Of a stretch of DNA of 64,000 bases, positions 23,160 to 34,735 are shown one piece after another. Source of the DNA: Haematococcus lacustris. Its lineage: Eukaryota; Chlorophyta; Chlorophyceae; Chlamydomonadales; Haematococcaceae. Location: NCBI GenBank assembly GCA_030144725.1, contig JASKMD010000024.1, positions 5,663,345-5,727,344 on the forward strand, written 5' to 3'. The first letter of the stretch is position 1. The number at the start of each line of letters is the position of its first letter. A program made the translations under genes and the position numbers. The notes under the pieces are model-generated. The model searched no databases. It was given only the letters and a program-made list of their open reading frames with translations, and was not told the DNA's origin.

Positions 23160-23690
23160 GGGGTTCCGGGGGGGGGGGGGGGGGCTGGTTATGTTATGCC
23201 CACGTCAAAAGTTAGGTTGTCAAGGTTTGCTAGGTTTGCTAGGTTCCGAGGAGGGGGGGGGGAGGGGCTGGTAATGAAACGCCCAAGTCAAAAGTTAGGT
23301 TGTCAAGGTTTGCTAGGTTTGCTAGGTTTGCTAGGTTTGCTAGGTTCCGAGGAGGGGGGGGGGAGGGGCTGGTAATGAAACGCCCAAGTCAAAAGTTAGG
23401 TTGTCAAGGTTTGCTAGGTTTGCTAGGTTTGCTAGGTTTGCTAGGTTCCGAGGAGGGGGGGGGGAGGGGCTGGTAATGAAACGCCCAAGTCAAAAGTTAG
23501 GTTGTCAAGGTTTGCTAGGTTTGCTAGGTTTGCTAGGTTTGCTAGGTTCCGAGGAGGGGGGGGGGAGGGGCTGGTAATGAAACGCCCAAGTCAAAAGTTA
23601 GGTTGTCAAGGTTTGCTAGGTTTGCTAGGTTTGCTAGGTTTGCTAGGTTCCGGGGGGGGGGAGGGGGGGGCTGGTGATGAAAGGTTGTAA
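23160..23690 (+). repeat. 101-bp tandem repeats, about 5 copies
   Basis: AGGTTCCGAGG recurs at 23241, 23342, 23443 and 23544, and a variant at 23645, exactly 101 bp apart. Each unit holds a poly-G run, GGTAATGAAACGCCCAAGTC and three to four GTTTGCTAG blocks. Confidence 0.95.
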
Positions 23691-23835
23691 GGTTGCGCCA
23701 TCACGGAACCTAGGCTGAACCTAGGCTGAGCTTCCAACCTTGCGAGCCAAAGCCCTTGGATAGCCTAAAAACCCACGAGAACCTAGGAGCCTCTAGGTTG
23801 AACCTCGGAGGGGTCTGCCATTCTCTCCTAGTAGC

Positions 23836-24326
23836 TAGCCTCTTGCACAGCTCCGACGCAACCGTATGGGCTTAGTGGCTGCGTGCCATCGGGCTGCCAG
23901 CCATCGAAGTCATTAACTACCCCCTCATGTTTCCCCCCAACATTTTTATTTACCGCGATGTTAGGCAGTGGGAGCTAATAGCGAAAGAGCTAAGCAAGCA
24001 CCAAGCGTCACACGGAATATGTGGTCAATGGCGCATGGAGACGGAAAGTAGGACAAGGAACCCTGTACGACAAGGGGCAAGGGTTGTACGTTTGTCAGGA
24101 AATGATTCGCCGTGCAGGAGCACTGATGTTGCCTTTATTGTTGCTCAGTAAGCTGTCACGCAAGAATGGCTGTGCCGAAGTGACGGACTTTGTGGTGAAG
24201 TTGTGCTGAGGTCTTATTTGTGCTGCGCAGGCATTACTGAAACTACGGCGACCAGTCGTACACCTAGCCCGCCTGTGCTTGAGGCGTCTGTGCGACCCTC
24301 GCCCCCAGCACCGGCTGCGCCGTCTC
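23836..24326 (+). pseudogene. HRGP 5' region copy 1, segment 2
   Basis: Colinear with 29703-30000 plus 40416-40689. From 24044 on it is essentially identical to the second copy (GTACGACAAGGGGCAAGG onwards). Contains the Pro-rich exon start (SRTPSPPVLEASVRPSPP), then is cut by the fold-back element at 24327. Upstream exon borders are unresolved. Confidence 0.65.
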
Positions 24327-24879
24327 CAATCAAGTCTCCCGGTAAAAGTTCCCCCTGTACGGGGGAAGTTTGTTGGCTGTAGATGGGGGAAGTTTTAAAT
24401 TGCCCAACCGCGCTAATCGACAAGCACAAGCGACTAGCAACCCATACTACGGCTTGCTGGGCTCCATTGCAAGCTGTGACGCGCAACCTGGACGGCCCAG
24501 AGGTGGTCACTGGGGGCGGTTACTGTAATCGTTGATGAACGGCCGCAGCGATGCCGACCACAAGCCGTCCCTTAACACCAGCCGACCCACTCCCGTACAC
24601 GCAGGAGTTATGACCCCGCCGAGGCAAGCGAGGACAACGCACAGCTGAAGGACAGCAAGAAGACACGCGTGGAGCTGAGCTAGGCGCGGGCCAGGCGAGC
24701 TACAGGTGAGATGGTTAGGGTAATACCTAGCCACTAACACATTAGGGGCAGCACTAACAATTCGCCCCTTGCATTACCCTTGCCATAACTCTGTTGTTGT
24801 GTGCCTATACATGCAGGCCATCCACAATAACAGTTCAAGGAGACCCCAACAACTTAGAACGGCAAGACCGGCGACCCGC

Positions 24880-25775
24880 CGCCCAGCCCCACCCCTCGCC
24901 GCAGCAGCCCAGCCCTGCCCCACCCCCTCCCAGCCCTGCTCCACCCCCTCCCAGCCCTGCCCCACCCCCTCCTAGCCTTGTGTTGCCACTCCCCTCCCTG
25001 CCCAGCCCTGCCCCACCCCCTTTCAGCCCTGCCCCACCCCCTGCCAGCCTTGCGTTGCCCCTCGCCGCCGCAGCCCAGCCCTGCCCCACCCCCTCCCAGA
25101 CATGCCCCACCCCTGCCAGCCCTGCCCCACCCCATCCCAGCCTTGTGCTGCCCCTCCCCTCCCTGCCCAGCCCTGCCCCACCCCCTTTCAGCCCTGCCCC
25201 ACCCCCTGCCAGCCTTGCGTTGCCCCTCCCCTCCCTGCCCCTCCCTGCCCCACCCCCTCCCAGACATGCCCCACCCCTGCCAGCCCTGCCCCACCCCATC
25301 CCAGCCTTGTGTTGCCCCTCCCCTCCCTGCCCAGCCCTGCCCCACCCCCTTTCAGCCCTGCCCCACCCCCTGCCAGCCTTGCGTTGCCCCTCCCCTCCCT
25401 GCCCAGCCCTGCCCCACCCCCTCCCAGACATGCCCCACCTCATCCCAGCCTTGTGTTGCCCCTCCCCTCCCTGCCCAGCTCTGCCCCACCCCCTGCCAGC
25501 CCTGCCCAACCCCCTGCCAGCCTTGCGTTGCCCCTCCCCTCCCTGCCCAGCCCTGCCCCACCCCCTCCCAGACATGCCCCACCCCTGCCAGCCCTGCGCC
25601 ACCCCATGCCAGCCTTTTGCTGCCCCTCCCCTCCCTGCCCAGCCCTGCCCCACCCCATCCCAGCCCTGCCCCACCCCATCCCAGCCTTACGTCGCCCCTC
25701 TTCTCCCTGCCCAGACCTGCCCCACCCCCTCCCAGCCTTGCGTTGCCCCTCCCTGCCCTCCCCTGCCCTGCCTGT
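24880..25775 (+). repeat. CCCTGCCCCACCCC satellite, left arm of A
   Basis: Imperfect units of CCCAGCCCTGCCCCACCCCC and CAGCCTTGCGTTGCCCCTCC. The inverted partner is 27185-28010. All frames are open as Pro-rich or Gly-rich text; not coding. Confidence 0.93.
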
Positions 25776-26069
25776 AGGTGTGTGGCAGTGCAGGCTGCAG
25801 GTAGCAGCAGGTTGCAGGTGTGCTGCAGTGCATGAGCAGCAGGCTGCAGTGCATGTGTTTTAGTGCATGAGCAGCAGTGGATGGGCAGCAACAGCAGGCT
25901 GTAGGTGTGTAGCAGTGCAGGTAGCAGCAGGCTGCAGGTGTGCTTCAGTGCATGAGCAGCAGCAACAACAGGTTGTAGGTGTGTTTCGGTGCATGAGCAG
26001 CAGCAAGAGCAGCAGGCTGTAGTGCATGAGCAGTGCATGGACAGCAGCAGCAGGCTGTAGGTGCGTGGC

Positions 26070-26700
26070 AGTGCAGTCGTGTATTAGAAATCAGCAGCAA
26101 CTTTGAGCCCATCTGAGAAGAATGTTGCATGGTACAAAAGCTTTCAAAAGGCTGTCGTGAGCTTCCGTTCAGTTCCATGCCACACAACGTGATTTGTAAG
26201 CTGTGAGTGGTCAAGATGTAATGAAGAAAACGGTGCTGGTCATTAGCCGTGTATCCTCTTCTCAAATGATACCTACGCCCGTTGTATGGACAACACCACC
26301 ATGCGGTGATGCGCTAAGGCCGCAAACGTGGTAGCCACCTGCTACATACCCCCTTTGCATGTATGCATCACGGTCATGCTTAGCAAGTGCAGGCCTGGCA
26401 GTGATCCGCACCAAACCCAACCATATGCTACCACGCGGTATTACATCGACGCTGCAACTGGCACGGTCAAGTACGCTAGGTCTATTGTATACCCTGATAT
26501 TCGAGTTGCAATTGCCGATCACCGGGGGAATTGTCTTACACAACCAATGTGGTGTCCATGTGCGGCTTTACAAGCAATGGCATGGTTAAAACAACCGCAT
26601 ATTGCATGCCTTCATTTGCATAAAGCTACCAAGACCACCGCAGACCATGCCAGATCTATGCCTTGAAATGAGCTTGCATGCAACCAGACACACACCGCAC
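26070..26700 (+). repeat. Core shared by the fold-back elements
   Basis: Homologous to 31950-32330 plus 33270-33450 (inverted) in element B and 37010-37330 in element C. It has one plus-strand open frame (26328-26666; TTRYYIDAATGTVKY, NCLTQPMWCPCAALQAMAWL) partly kept in B (PYTTTRYYIDAATGTVKYYC), where it shifts frame. Unknown function; may be a relict. Confidence 0.5.
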
Positions 26701-27184
26701 ATGTTGCTGTCCTGTGCCCTGTGCACTGCTGGTCATGCACTACAGCCTGTTGCTGCTGCGGCTGCTCATGCATTGCAGCACATGCACTTTAGCCTAGTAG
26801 TGCTGCTGCTGCTCATGCACTGAAGCACACCTACAGCCTGCTGCTGCTGCCCATCCACTACTGCTGCTGTCCTTGCACTGCTGCTCATGCACTACAGCCT
26901 GCTGCTGCTGCTGCTGCTCATGCACTACAACACATGCACTGCTGCCTGCTGCTGGTGCTCATGCACTGCAGCACACCTGCAACCTGCACTGCTACACACC
27001 TACAGCCTGCTGCTGCTGCCCATACACTGCTGCAGCTGTCCTTGCACAGCTGCTCACGCACTACAGCCTGCTGCTGCTGCTGCTCATGCACTGCAGCAAA
27101 TGCACTGCAGCCTGCTGTTGCTGCTCATGCACTGAAGCACACCTGCAGCCTGCTGCTACCTGAAGACTGCACTGCCACACACCT

Positions 27185-28010
27185 ACAGGCAGGGCAGGGC
27201 AGGGCAGGGCAGGGAGGGGCAACGCAAGGCTGGGAGGGGGTGGGGCAGGGCTGGGAGGGGGTGAGGCAGGGCAGGGAGGGGGTGGGGCAGGGCTGGGCAG
27301 GGAGGGGAGGGGAGGGGCGACACAAGGCTGGGATGGGGTGGGGCAGGGCTGGCAGGGGGTGGGGCTGGGCTGGGAGGGGGTGAGGCAGGGCAGGGAGGGG
27401 GTGGGGCAGGGCTGGGCAGGGAGGGGAGGGGCAACGCAAGGCTGGGAGGGGGTGGGGCAGGGCTGGGCAGGGAGGGGAGGGGAGGGGCGACGCAAGGCTG
27501 GGATGGGGTGGGGCAGGGCTGGGATGGGGTGGGGCAGGGCTGGCAGGGGGTGGGGCAGGGCTGGGAGGGGGGTGAGGCAGGGAGGGGGTGGGGCAGGGCT
27601 GGGATGGGGTGGGGCAGGGCTGGCAGGGGTGGGGCATGTCTGGGAGGGGGTGGGGCAGGGAGGGGCAGGGAGGGGAGGGGCAACGCAAGGCTGGCAGGGG
27701 GTGGGGCAGGGCTGAAAGGGGGTGGGGCAGGGCTGGGCAGGGAGGGGAGGGGCAACACAAGGCTGATATGGGGTGGGGCAGGGCTGGCAGGGGTGGGGCA
27801 TGTCTGGGAGGGGGTGGGGCAGGGCTGGGCTGCGGCGGCGAGGGGCAACGCAAGGCTGGCAGGGGGTGGGGCAGGGCTGAAAGGGGGTGGGGCAGGGCTG
27901 GGCAGGGAGGGGTGGGGCAACACAAGGCTAGGAGGGGGTGGGGCAGGGCTGGGAGGGGGTGGAGCAGGGCTGGGATGTGGTGGGGCAGGGCTGGGCGGCG
28001 GCGGCGAGGG
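27185..28010 (-). repeat. GGGGTGGGGCAGGG satellite, right arm of A
   Basis: Reverse complement of the left-arm satellite of A. Same units, different copy number. Confidence 0.93.
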
Positions 28011-28575
28011 GTGGGGCTGGGCGGCGGGTCGCCGGTCTTACCGTTCTAAGTTGTTGGGGTCTCCTTGAACTGTTATTGTGGATGGCCTGCATGTATAGGC
28101 ACACAACAACAGAGTTATGGCAAGGGTAATGCAAGGGGCGAATTGTTAGTGCTGCCCCTAATGTGTTAGTGGCTAGGTGTTACCCTAACCATCTCACCTG
28201 TAGCTCGCCTGGCCCGCGCCTAGCTCAGCTCCACGCGTGTCTTCTTGCTGTCCTTCAGCTGTGCGTTGTCCTCGCTTGCCTCGGCGGGGTCATAACTCCT
28301 GCGTGTACGGGAGTGGGTCGGCTGGTGTTAAGGGACGGCTTGTGGTCGGCATCGCTGCGGCCGTTCATCAACGATTACAGTAACCGCCCCCAGTGACCAC
28401 CTCTGGGCCGTCCAGGTTGCGCGTCACTGCTTGCAATGGAGCCCAGCAAGCCGTAGTATGGGTTGCTAGTCGCTCGTGCTTGTCGAGTGGCGCGGTTGGG
28501 CAATTTAAAACTTCCCCCATCTACAGCCAACAAACTTCCCCCGTACAGGGGGAACTTTTACCGGGAGACTTGATT

Positions 28576-28866
28576 GCCGTCTCCCGTGGCGGTTCAATCC
28601 CAAACTTCGCTTCGCATCACCTTTTTCGGCCTCGACCTGTGGTCGCTGTGCACATGGGAATCTGACATCCAAGCACGGGTGGAAGCACGGCCATCGTCGT
28701 CGAACCTGACTCTGCAGTACCTCACGGCCCCTGGCATGTGCTACAGTCAGCTTAAGGCTTTGAACTATACCGAGCTACTCGGCACCACTCTCACTGCTGA
28801 CGAACTCATGCCAGGCCTCGCCTACTTTGTGGCTGACGTGAGTTATCTCGTGACAATGCAGATGCA
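28576..28866 (+). pseudogene. HRGP 5' region copy 1, segment 3 (truncated)
   Basis: Identical over its length to 40689-40970: TFFGLDLWSLCTWESDIQ through LMPGLAYFVAD, then the GTGAGTTATCTCG donor. It breaks 23 bp into the intron (GCAGATG), where repeat copy 2 begins, so this gene copy has no 3' exons. Confidence 0.8.
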
Positions 28867-28869
28867 TCA

Positions 28870-29588
28870 CATGGTTTTCTGCTAACTCGAGCTACTATGC
28901 AACAAAAGTATGCAATGTGATGCCTTCCATGTATTCTACACCAGCAGGTGATGATGCATGGGTAGTTGGGTCATGCATGAGGCCACTGTGTTGCATGTCT
29001 GGATGCAAGCACTGCAATGTGGTAGTTTTGACCAGGCTATCTCATTGTGACGAAGACCTGGATGGAGCACGACAACACCTCATCTAGGGCGTGCGTCAGA
29101 CCGCCGGTGTGCATAGCTCTCCGCATATTGCGCAAGACTTGGCGCAAGCTGTACTGGCATGGTGCAGGCTCGCCGGAAGAGGTATGGTCCAAGCAGGCAA
29201 CGTTCGACGTTGATGCTACCGCGGGAAAGCTGGGCGGATAGAAGCTCGAAGAGGTGTTCAGTGCCCTTGATAAGGCTGATCCTTTCCAATGCCGAGTAGC
29301 TTGAAGTACGCGGGAGATACATCCAGTGTGCGGCCGGCTCGCTCCCCCGCAGCTGAGGGATTGCAAACGACTCTTGAGCAGCATGTTAAGCAAGTGTGTG
29401 CGTCAGGATGGCGGATGTCGGTGCCTAGGGTGTGCATTCAAATTTGACGACAGCTTGGCTTAGTCAGCATCAAGAACTGTATTGGGCACCTCAGTCGGGC
29501 GCCCCCAACTGACAGGGCACCGACCCCTGGTACAACCTTACTTGCTAGCATAAGTAGTCAGCATGTAGTGACATCAGTCAGCATGTAG
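28870..29588 (+). repeat. Duplicated segment, copy 2
   Basis: Second copy of 14823-15535. Its left edge abuts the broken HRGP intron, giving the tandem-duplication junction at about 28866. It contains the empty site of the 3.1-kb element (CAGCATGTAGGG). Confidence 0.9.
29080..29385 (-). CDS. Conserved open frame of unknown function, copy 2
   Basis: Counterpart of 15016-15321, the same 102 codons with one amino-acid change (Ala to Ser in AQLARG). No stop or frameshift has appeared in either copy. Family not recognised. Confidence 0.4.
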   Translation of the reverse strand, partial: HAAQESFAIPQLRGSEPAAHWMYLPRTSSYSALERISLIKGTEHLFELLSAQLSRGSINVERCLLGPYLFRRACTMPVQLAPSLAQYAESYAHRRSDARPR

Positions 29589-30000
29589 GGCAGCCTGCTG
29601 GTGTCCAGTGGGCAGGAGCTGGGGAGCCTGCTGGTGGCCAGTGGGCAGGAACAGGGCTGGTGGTGTAACAGGGAAACCGGCTGGTGGTGTAACAAGGCAG
29701 CCTTCTTGAACAGCTCCGACGCAAGGTTCCGTATGGGCTGCTACCACGCTCTACCCGTGAGCCTCTGGCTGCGTGCCATTTGTCTGCGAGCCATCAAGCT
29801 GCCAGCCACCTAGTTGCGTGCCATCGGGCTGCCAGTCATCGAAGTCATTAAAGTACCCCCTCATTTTTCCCTCGATTATTTTTTGCTACCGCGGTGTTCG
29901 GCAGGGGGAGCTAATAGCGACATAGTTAAGCAAGCACCAAGCGTCACACGGAATATGTGGTCAATGGCGCATGGAGACGGAAAGTAGGACAAGGAACCCT
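29589..30000 (+). pseudogene. HRGP 5' region copy 2, left segment
   Basis: Matches 18612-18834 plus 23840-24050 without the Mutator-like element. It ends at GGAACCCT, the left target duplication of element B. No clear coding frame. Confidence 0.6.
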
Positions 30001-30779
30001 CAATCAAGTCTCCCGGTAACTCTTCCACCTGTGAGGTAGAATAACCTGCCGCTGTCAGGTGGAATAACCCAACCGCCAAACTGCTGCCCGCCCAGGTTGT
30101 TTTGCTCTATCTAGGGCCAATGTAGCCCGACGTCGGAATGGTTGGCGAGCTATTACTGGGATGGGCTGTAGTAGTGGCAGGGACAGCCTGCATCGCGACC
30201 GTCGTAGGCGACCTGTGCCTGCGTCCTGTGCCTGGGCCCTCTAGCGGGTCCATGCCAGATGAATCCCCTCCTTGAGGTAACGTTGCAGTCAGTCCGTAAC
30301 CGCAGGCTGTCGTCCTGACGTTGACGTTGGCTCTCCTGTGCTACGTAGGGAATGCAGTTGAAGAACAGCCTCATCAGCAGCCAGTCCGCTGAACGGCATG
30401 GACAGCCTGGGCCGAAGAGAAGACAGGCAGCAGATGCAGTAGATGCAGAAGCTGCAAATAGATGCCGCCCAGCCCCACCCCTCGCCGCCGCAGCCCAGCC
30501 CTGCCCCACCCCCGCCCAGCCCTGCCCCACCCCATCCCAGCCCTGCCCAACCCCCTCCCAGCCTTGCGTTGCCCCTTCCCACCCTACCCTGCCCTGCCCA
30601 GCCCTGCACCACCCCCTTTCAGCACCACCCCACCCCCTGTCAGCCCTGCCCCACCCCCTCCCCCCTCTGCACCCCTGCAGCCTGCTCCCCCCCTCCCATT
30701 CCGCTGCACATCACCCCCCCTGCCCCACCCCCCTCCCCACCCTCCCCCAACCCAAATAACACCCCTGACTGCAGCAACC

Positions 30780-31304
30780 CATGGTGGACGACCAGGGAGG
30801 CGTAGGCCCGCTCCACAACATACTCATCCTCCCCCTCCCCCCCCCTCCCCCTCCCCCTGCTCCACAGCCCGGCCGCCCCTGTGAGGTGGCAAGGGGTGGG
30901 CTGCAGCCCTGTCCCGGCCCCCTGGCGTTGAGGGGGGGGAGGGGGCAGGTCATCCAGCTGCATCACACCTTCAGCTCCACACCCAGGACGGTGCGCAGGG
31001 CTTTGGACTCGGCCTGGGGACCAGGTCAGGGGGCGGGAGGGAAGTGGGGTGGGGCAGAGCGGGGGGTGGGCAGGACGGGGGGGTGGGCAGGGCAGGGGGG
31101 TGGGGCAGGGGTTGGTGGGCAGCTGTGATGCAAGGTGAAGGGAGGAGGGTGAGGGTGTGGTGAGGGTGAGGGTGATGTGGAGTTGCGCACCTGGCTAACC
31201 TGACCGCGGTACTCCCTCTCCCTGACTGCTTGCCAGCGGTCTGTGCGGAAGTCAGAGCCGCCGGCTCTACGCTCCCACCACGGGGTACGCACGGGGTACG
31301 CAGC
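30780..31304 (-). pseudogene. Captured host-gene exons inside element B
   Basis: Minus-strand exons with phase-0 splice borders. 31304-31200 reads [35 protein letters not shown] and is bounded by CAG and GTTAGC. 31013-30969 reads AESKALRTVLGVELK and is bounded by CAG and GTGTGA. About 30840-30780 reads DEYVVERAYASLVVHHGLLQ, with a weaker acceptor. The residues are typical of a globular protein, unlike the satellite on both sides. Gene family not recognised. Likely a transduplicated gene fragment. Confidence 0.5.
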
Positions 31305-31319
31305 CTGGGCCAGAGGGCC

Positions 31320-31690
31320 CTGCCCCACCCCCTCTCAGCCCTGCCCCACCCCCTCCCAGCCCTGCCCCACCCCCTCCCAGCCCCGCCCCACCCCCTCTCA
31401 GGCCTGCCCCACCCCATCCCAGCCCTGCCCCACCCCCTCCCAGCCCCGCCCCGCCCCACCCCCTCCCTGCCTTGCATTGCCTCTCCCCTCCCTGCCCAGC
31501 CCTACCCCACCCCCTTCCAGCCTTGCATTGCCCTTCCCTGCTCAGCCCTGCCCCACCCCCTCCCAGCCCTGCCCCACCCCATGTAAGCCCTGCCCCACCC
31601 CCTCCTAACCTTGCGTTGCCCCTCCCCTCCCTGCCCAGCCCTGCCCCACCCCCTCCCAGCCTTGCGTTGCCCCTTCGTGCCCTGCCCTTC
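31320..31690 (+). repeat. CCCTGCCCCACCCC satellite, left arm of B
   Basis: Same satellite as in A; a short piece also lies at 30470-30660, separated by the captured exons. The inverted partner is 34090-34735. Confidence 0.9.
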
Positions 31691-32265
31691 CTGTAGGTGT
31701 GTGGCAGTGCAGGTAGCAGCAGGCTGCAGGTGTGTTGCAGTGCATGAGCAGCAGCAGCAGGCTGCAGTGCATGTGTTGCACTCCATGAGCAGCAACAACA
31801 GCAGGCTGTAGTGCATGAGCAGCAGTGCATGGGCAGCAGCAGCAGCAGGCTGTAGGTGTGCTTCAGTGCATAAGCAGCAGCAGCAGCACCACGCTAAAGT
31901 GCATGTGCTGTAGTGCATGAGCAGCCGAAGCAGCAACCGGCTGTAAGGCGCATGTGCGGTGTGTGTCTGGTTGCATGCAAGCTCATTTCAAGCCATAGAT
32001 CTGGCATGGTCTGCGGTGGTCTTGGTAGCTCCATGCAAATAAAGGCATGCAATTTGTGGTTGTTCAACCATGCCATTGCTTGTGTAGCCGCATATATACA
32101 CCACATTGGATGTGTAAGACAATTTCCCGGTGATGGGCAATTGCAATTCGAATATAAAGGTCTACAATAGTACTTGACCGTGCCAGTTGCAGCGTCGATG
32201 TAATACCGCGTGGTGGTATATGGTTTATTTGGTGCCAATCACTGCCAGGCCTACACTTGCTTAGC

Positions 32266-33276
32266 ATGACCGTGATGCACACATGCAAAGGGGGTATGTA
32301 GCAGGTGGCTACCACGTTTGCGGCCCTAGCGCATCACTAAGTGGTGGTGTTGTCCATACAAGGGGCATGGGGCGCACCACACCCTAGCATGTGGCTGGAT
32401 CTGGTGAGCCTCCACTATAGGTACCATCCGTAATCCAGCTAGCTGTGACACATTGGGTGTGGATCACTGCCAGGCCTGCACTTGCTAAGCATGACCGTGG
32501 TGCATACATGCAAAGGGGGTATGTAGCAGGTGGCTACCACGTTTGCGGCCTTAGCGCATCACTACGTGGTGGTGTTGTCCATACAAGGGGCATGTGGCCC
32601 ACCACACCCTAGCATGTGGCTGGATCTGGTGAGCCTCCACTATAGGTACCATCCGTAATCCAGCTAGCTGTGACACATTGGGTGTGGATCACTGCCAGGC
32701 CTGCACTTGCTAAGCATGACCGTGGTGCATACATGCAAAGGGGGTATGTAGCAGGTGGCTACCACGTTTGCGGCCCTAGCGCATCACTAAGTGGTGGTGT
32801 TGTCCATACAAGGGGCATGGGGCGCACCACACCCTAGCATGTGGCTGGATCTGGTGAGCCTCCACTATAGGTACCATCCGTAATCCAGCTAGCTGTGACA
32901 CATTGGGTGTGGATCACTGCCAGGCCTGCACTTGCTAAGCATGACCGTGGTGCATACATGCAAAGGGGGTATGTAGCAGGTGGCTACCACGTTTGCGGCC
33001 TTAGCGCATCACTACGTGGTGGTGTTGTCCATACAAGGGGCATGTGGCGCACCACACCCTAGCATGTGGCTGGATCTGGTGAGCCTCCACTATAGGTACC
33101 ATCCGTAATCCAGCTAGCTGTGACACATTGGGTGTGGATCACTGCCAGGCCTGCACTTGCTAAGCATGACCGTGATGCATACATGCAAAGGGGGTATGTA
33201 GCAGGTGGCTACCACGTTTGCGGCCCTAGCGCATCACTAAGTGGTGGTGTTGTCCATACAAGGGGCGTAGGTATCA
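32266..33276 (+). repeat. 225-bp satellite, 4.5 copies, in the centre of B
   Basis: GGGGTATGTAGCAGGTGG recurs at about 32291, 32517, 32741, 32966 and 33191, a 225-bp period. Units differ by single bases that alternate between copies (GCCCTAG/GCCTTAG, CACTAAG/CACTACG), so the array grew by doubling a two-unit block. The same unit, in reverse, occurs in C at 37230-37780. Confidence 0.93.
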
Positions 33277-34089
33277 TTGGAGAAGAGGATACACGGCTAA
33301 TGACCACCACCGTTTTCTTCATTACATCTTGACCATTCACAGCTTACAAATCATGTTGTGTGGCATGGAACTGAACGGAAGCTCACGACAGCCTTTTGAA
33401 AGCTTTTGTACCATGCAACATTCTTCTCAGATGGGCTCAAAGTTGTTGCTGATTGCTAATACAAAACTGCACTGCCACACACCTACAGCATGCTGCTGCT
33501 GTCCATGCACTGCTCATGCACTACAGCCTGCTGCTCTTGCTGCTGATCATGCACCGCAACACACCTACAACCTGCTGCTGCTGCTGCTCATGCACTGAAG
33601 CACACCTGCAACCTGCTGCTACCTGCAGCCTGCACTGCCACACACCTACAGCCTGCTGCTGCTGCCCATCCACTGCTGCTGCTGTCCTTGCACTGCTGCT
33701 CATACACTACAGCCTGCTGCTGCTGCTCATGCACTACAACACATGCACTGCTGCCTGCTGCTGCTGCTACTCATGCACTGCAGTACACTTGCAGCCTGCT
33801 GCTACCTGCACTGCTACACACCTACAACCTTCTGATGCTGTTGTCCTTGCGCTGCTGCTCATACAGTACAGCCTGCTGCTGCTGCTCATGCACTGCAACA
33901 CACCTGCAGCCTGCTGCTACCTACACAGGTACACACTTACAGCCTGCTGTTGCTGCTGTCCTTGCACTGCTGCTCATGCACTACAGCCTGCTGCTGCTGC
34001 TGTTCATGCACTGTAACACATGCACTGCAGCCTGTTGCTGCTGCTCATGCACTGCAACACACCTGCAGCCTGCTGCTACCTGTACTGCC

Positions 34090-34735
34090 ACACACCAACA
34101 GGCAGGGCAGGGCAGGCCAAGGCAGGGATGGGCAGGGCAGGGCTGGGCAAGGCAGGGCAGGGCAGGGCAGGGCAGGACTGGGAGGGGGTGGGGCAGGGCT
34201 GGGAGGGGGTGGGGCAGGGATGGGCAGGGATGGGAGGGGCAATGCAAGGCAGGGATGGCGTGGGGCGGGGCTGGGAGGGGGTGGGGCAGGGCAGGGATGG
34301 GCAGGGAAGGGATGGTCAGGTCAGGTCAGGTCAGGTCAGGTCAGGTCAGGTCAGGTCAGGTCAAGGCAGGGCAGGGCAGGACTAGGAGGGGGTGGGGCAG
34401 GGCTGGGAAGGAGTGGGGCAGGGCTGGGAGGGGGTGGGGCAGGGCTGGGAGGGGGTGGGGCAGGGCTGAGAGGGGGTGGGGCAGGGCTGGTCAGGGAGGT
34501 GAGGGGCAATGCAAGGCAGGGATGGCGTGGGGCAGGGCTGGGAGGGGGTGGGGCAAGGCTGGGAGGGGGTGGGGCAGGGCTGAGAGGGGGTGGGGCAGGG
34601 CTGGGCAGGGAGGGGAGGGGCAATGCAAGGCAGGGATGGCGTGGGGCAGGGCTGGGAGGGGGTGGGGCAGGGCTGGGATGGGGTGGAGCAGGGCTGGGCG
34701 GGGGTGGGGCAGGGCTGGGCTGCGGCGGCGAGGGG
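34090..34735 (-). repeat. GGGCAGGGCTGGGAGGGGGT satellite, right arm of B
   Basis: Inverse of the left-arm satellite. It includes a GGTCA run at 34315-34363. Confidence 0.9.

Larger units (their letters stand above)
18835..23826. mobile_element. 5.0-kb Mutator-like element carrying CAG and telomere-like satellites
   Basis: Flanked by a perfect 9-bp direct repeat CCTAGTAGC at 18826-18834 and 23827-23835. Imperfect terminal inverted repeats: CAGAGTGTGGCGGACCCCT at the left and, reversed, AGAGAATGGCAGACCCCT at the right, followed by AAGGTT..AACCT on both sides. Subterminal arrays are also inverted: CCTAGCAAACCTTGTCAA at 19012-19168 versus GGTTTGCTAGGTTTGCTA at 23215-23650. Inside are the CAG array, telomere-like repeats, a GGGGCA array and 101-bp units. 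No transposase is seen, so it is non-autonomous. A 9-bp duplication with long TIRs is typical of Mutator-like elements (established knowledge); the assignment is inference. Confidence 0.8.
24327..28575. mobile_element. Fold-back element A (4.2 kb), 8-bp target duplication
   Basis: Starts CAATCAAGTCTCCCGGTAAA and ends with its reverse complement. Flanked by GCCGTCTC at 24319-24326 and 28576-28583. The uninterrupted sister at 40684-40695 reads GCCGTCTCCCGTGG, a clean empty site. The two arms are nearly perfect inverted copies of each other: about 550 bp of outer sequence, about 900 bp of CCCTGCCCAG-type satellite, and a GCAGTGCATGAGCAGCAG zone, meeting at a core (26070-26700). If the terminal G is counted as element the duplication is 7 bp. 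No transposase recognised. Confidence 0.9.

Noticed and set aside
24794..28068. Long Pro-rich and Gly-rich frames in the fold-back elements, including those in 30000-36800 and 52000-53100
   Set aside because: Translations of the CCCTGCCCCACCCC satellite on either strand; they invert with the arms and have no splice or motif support.
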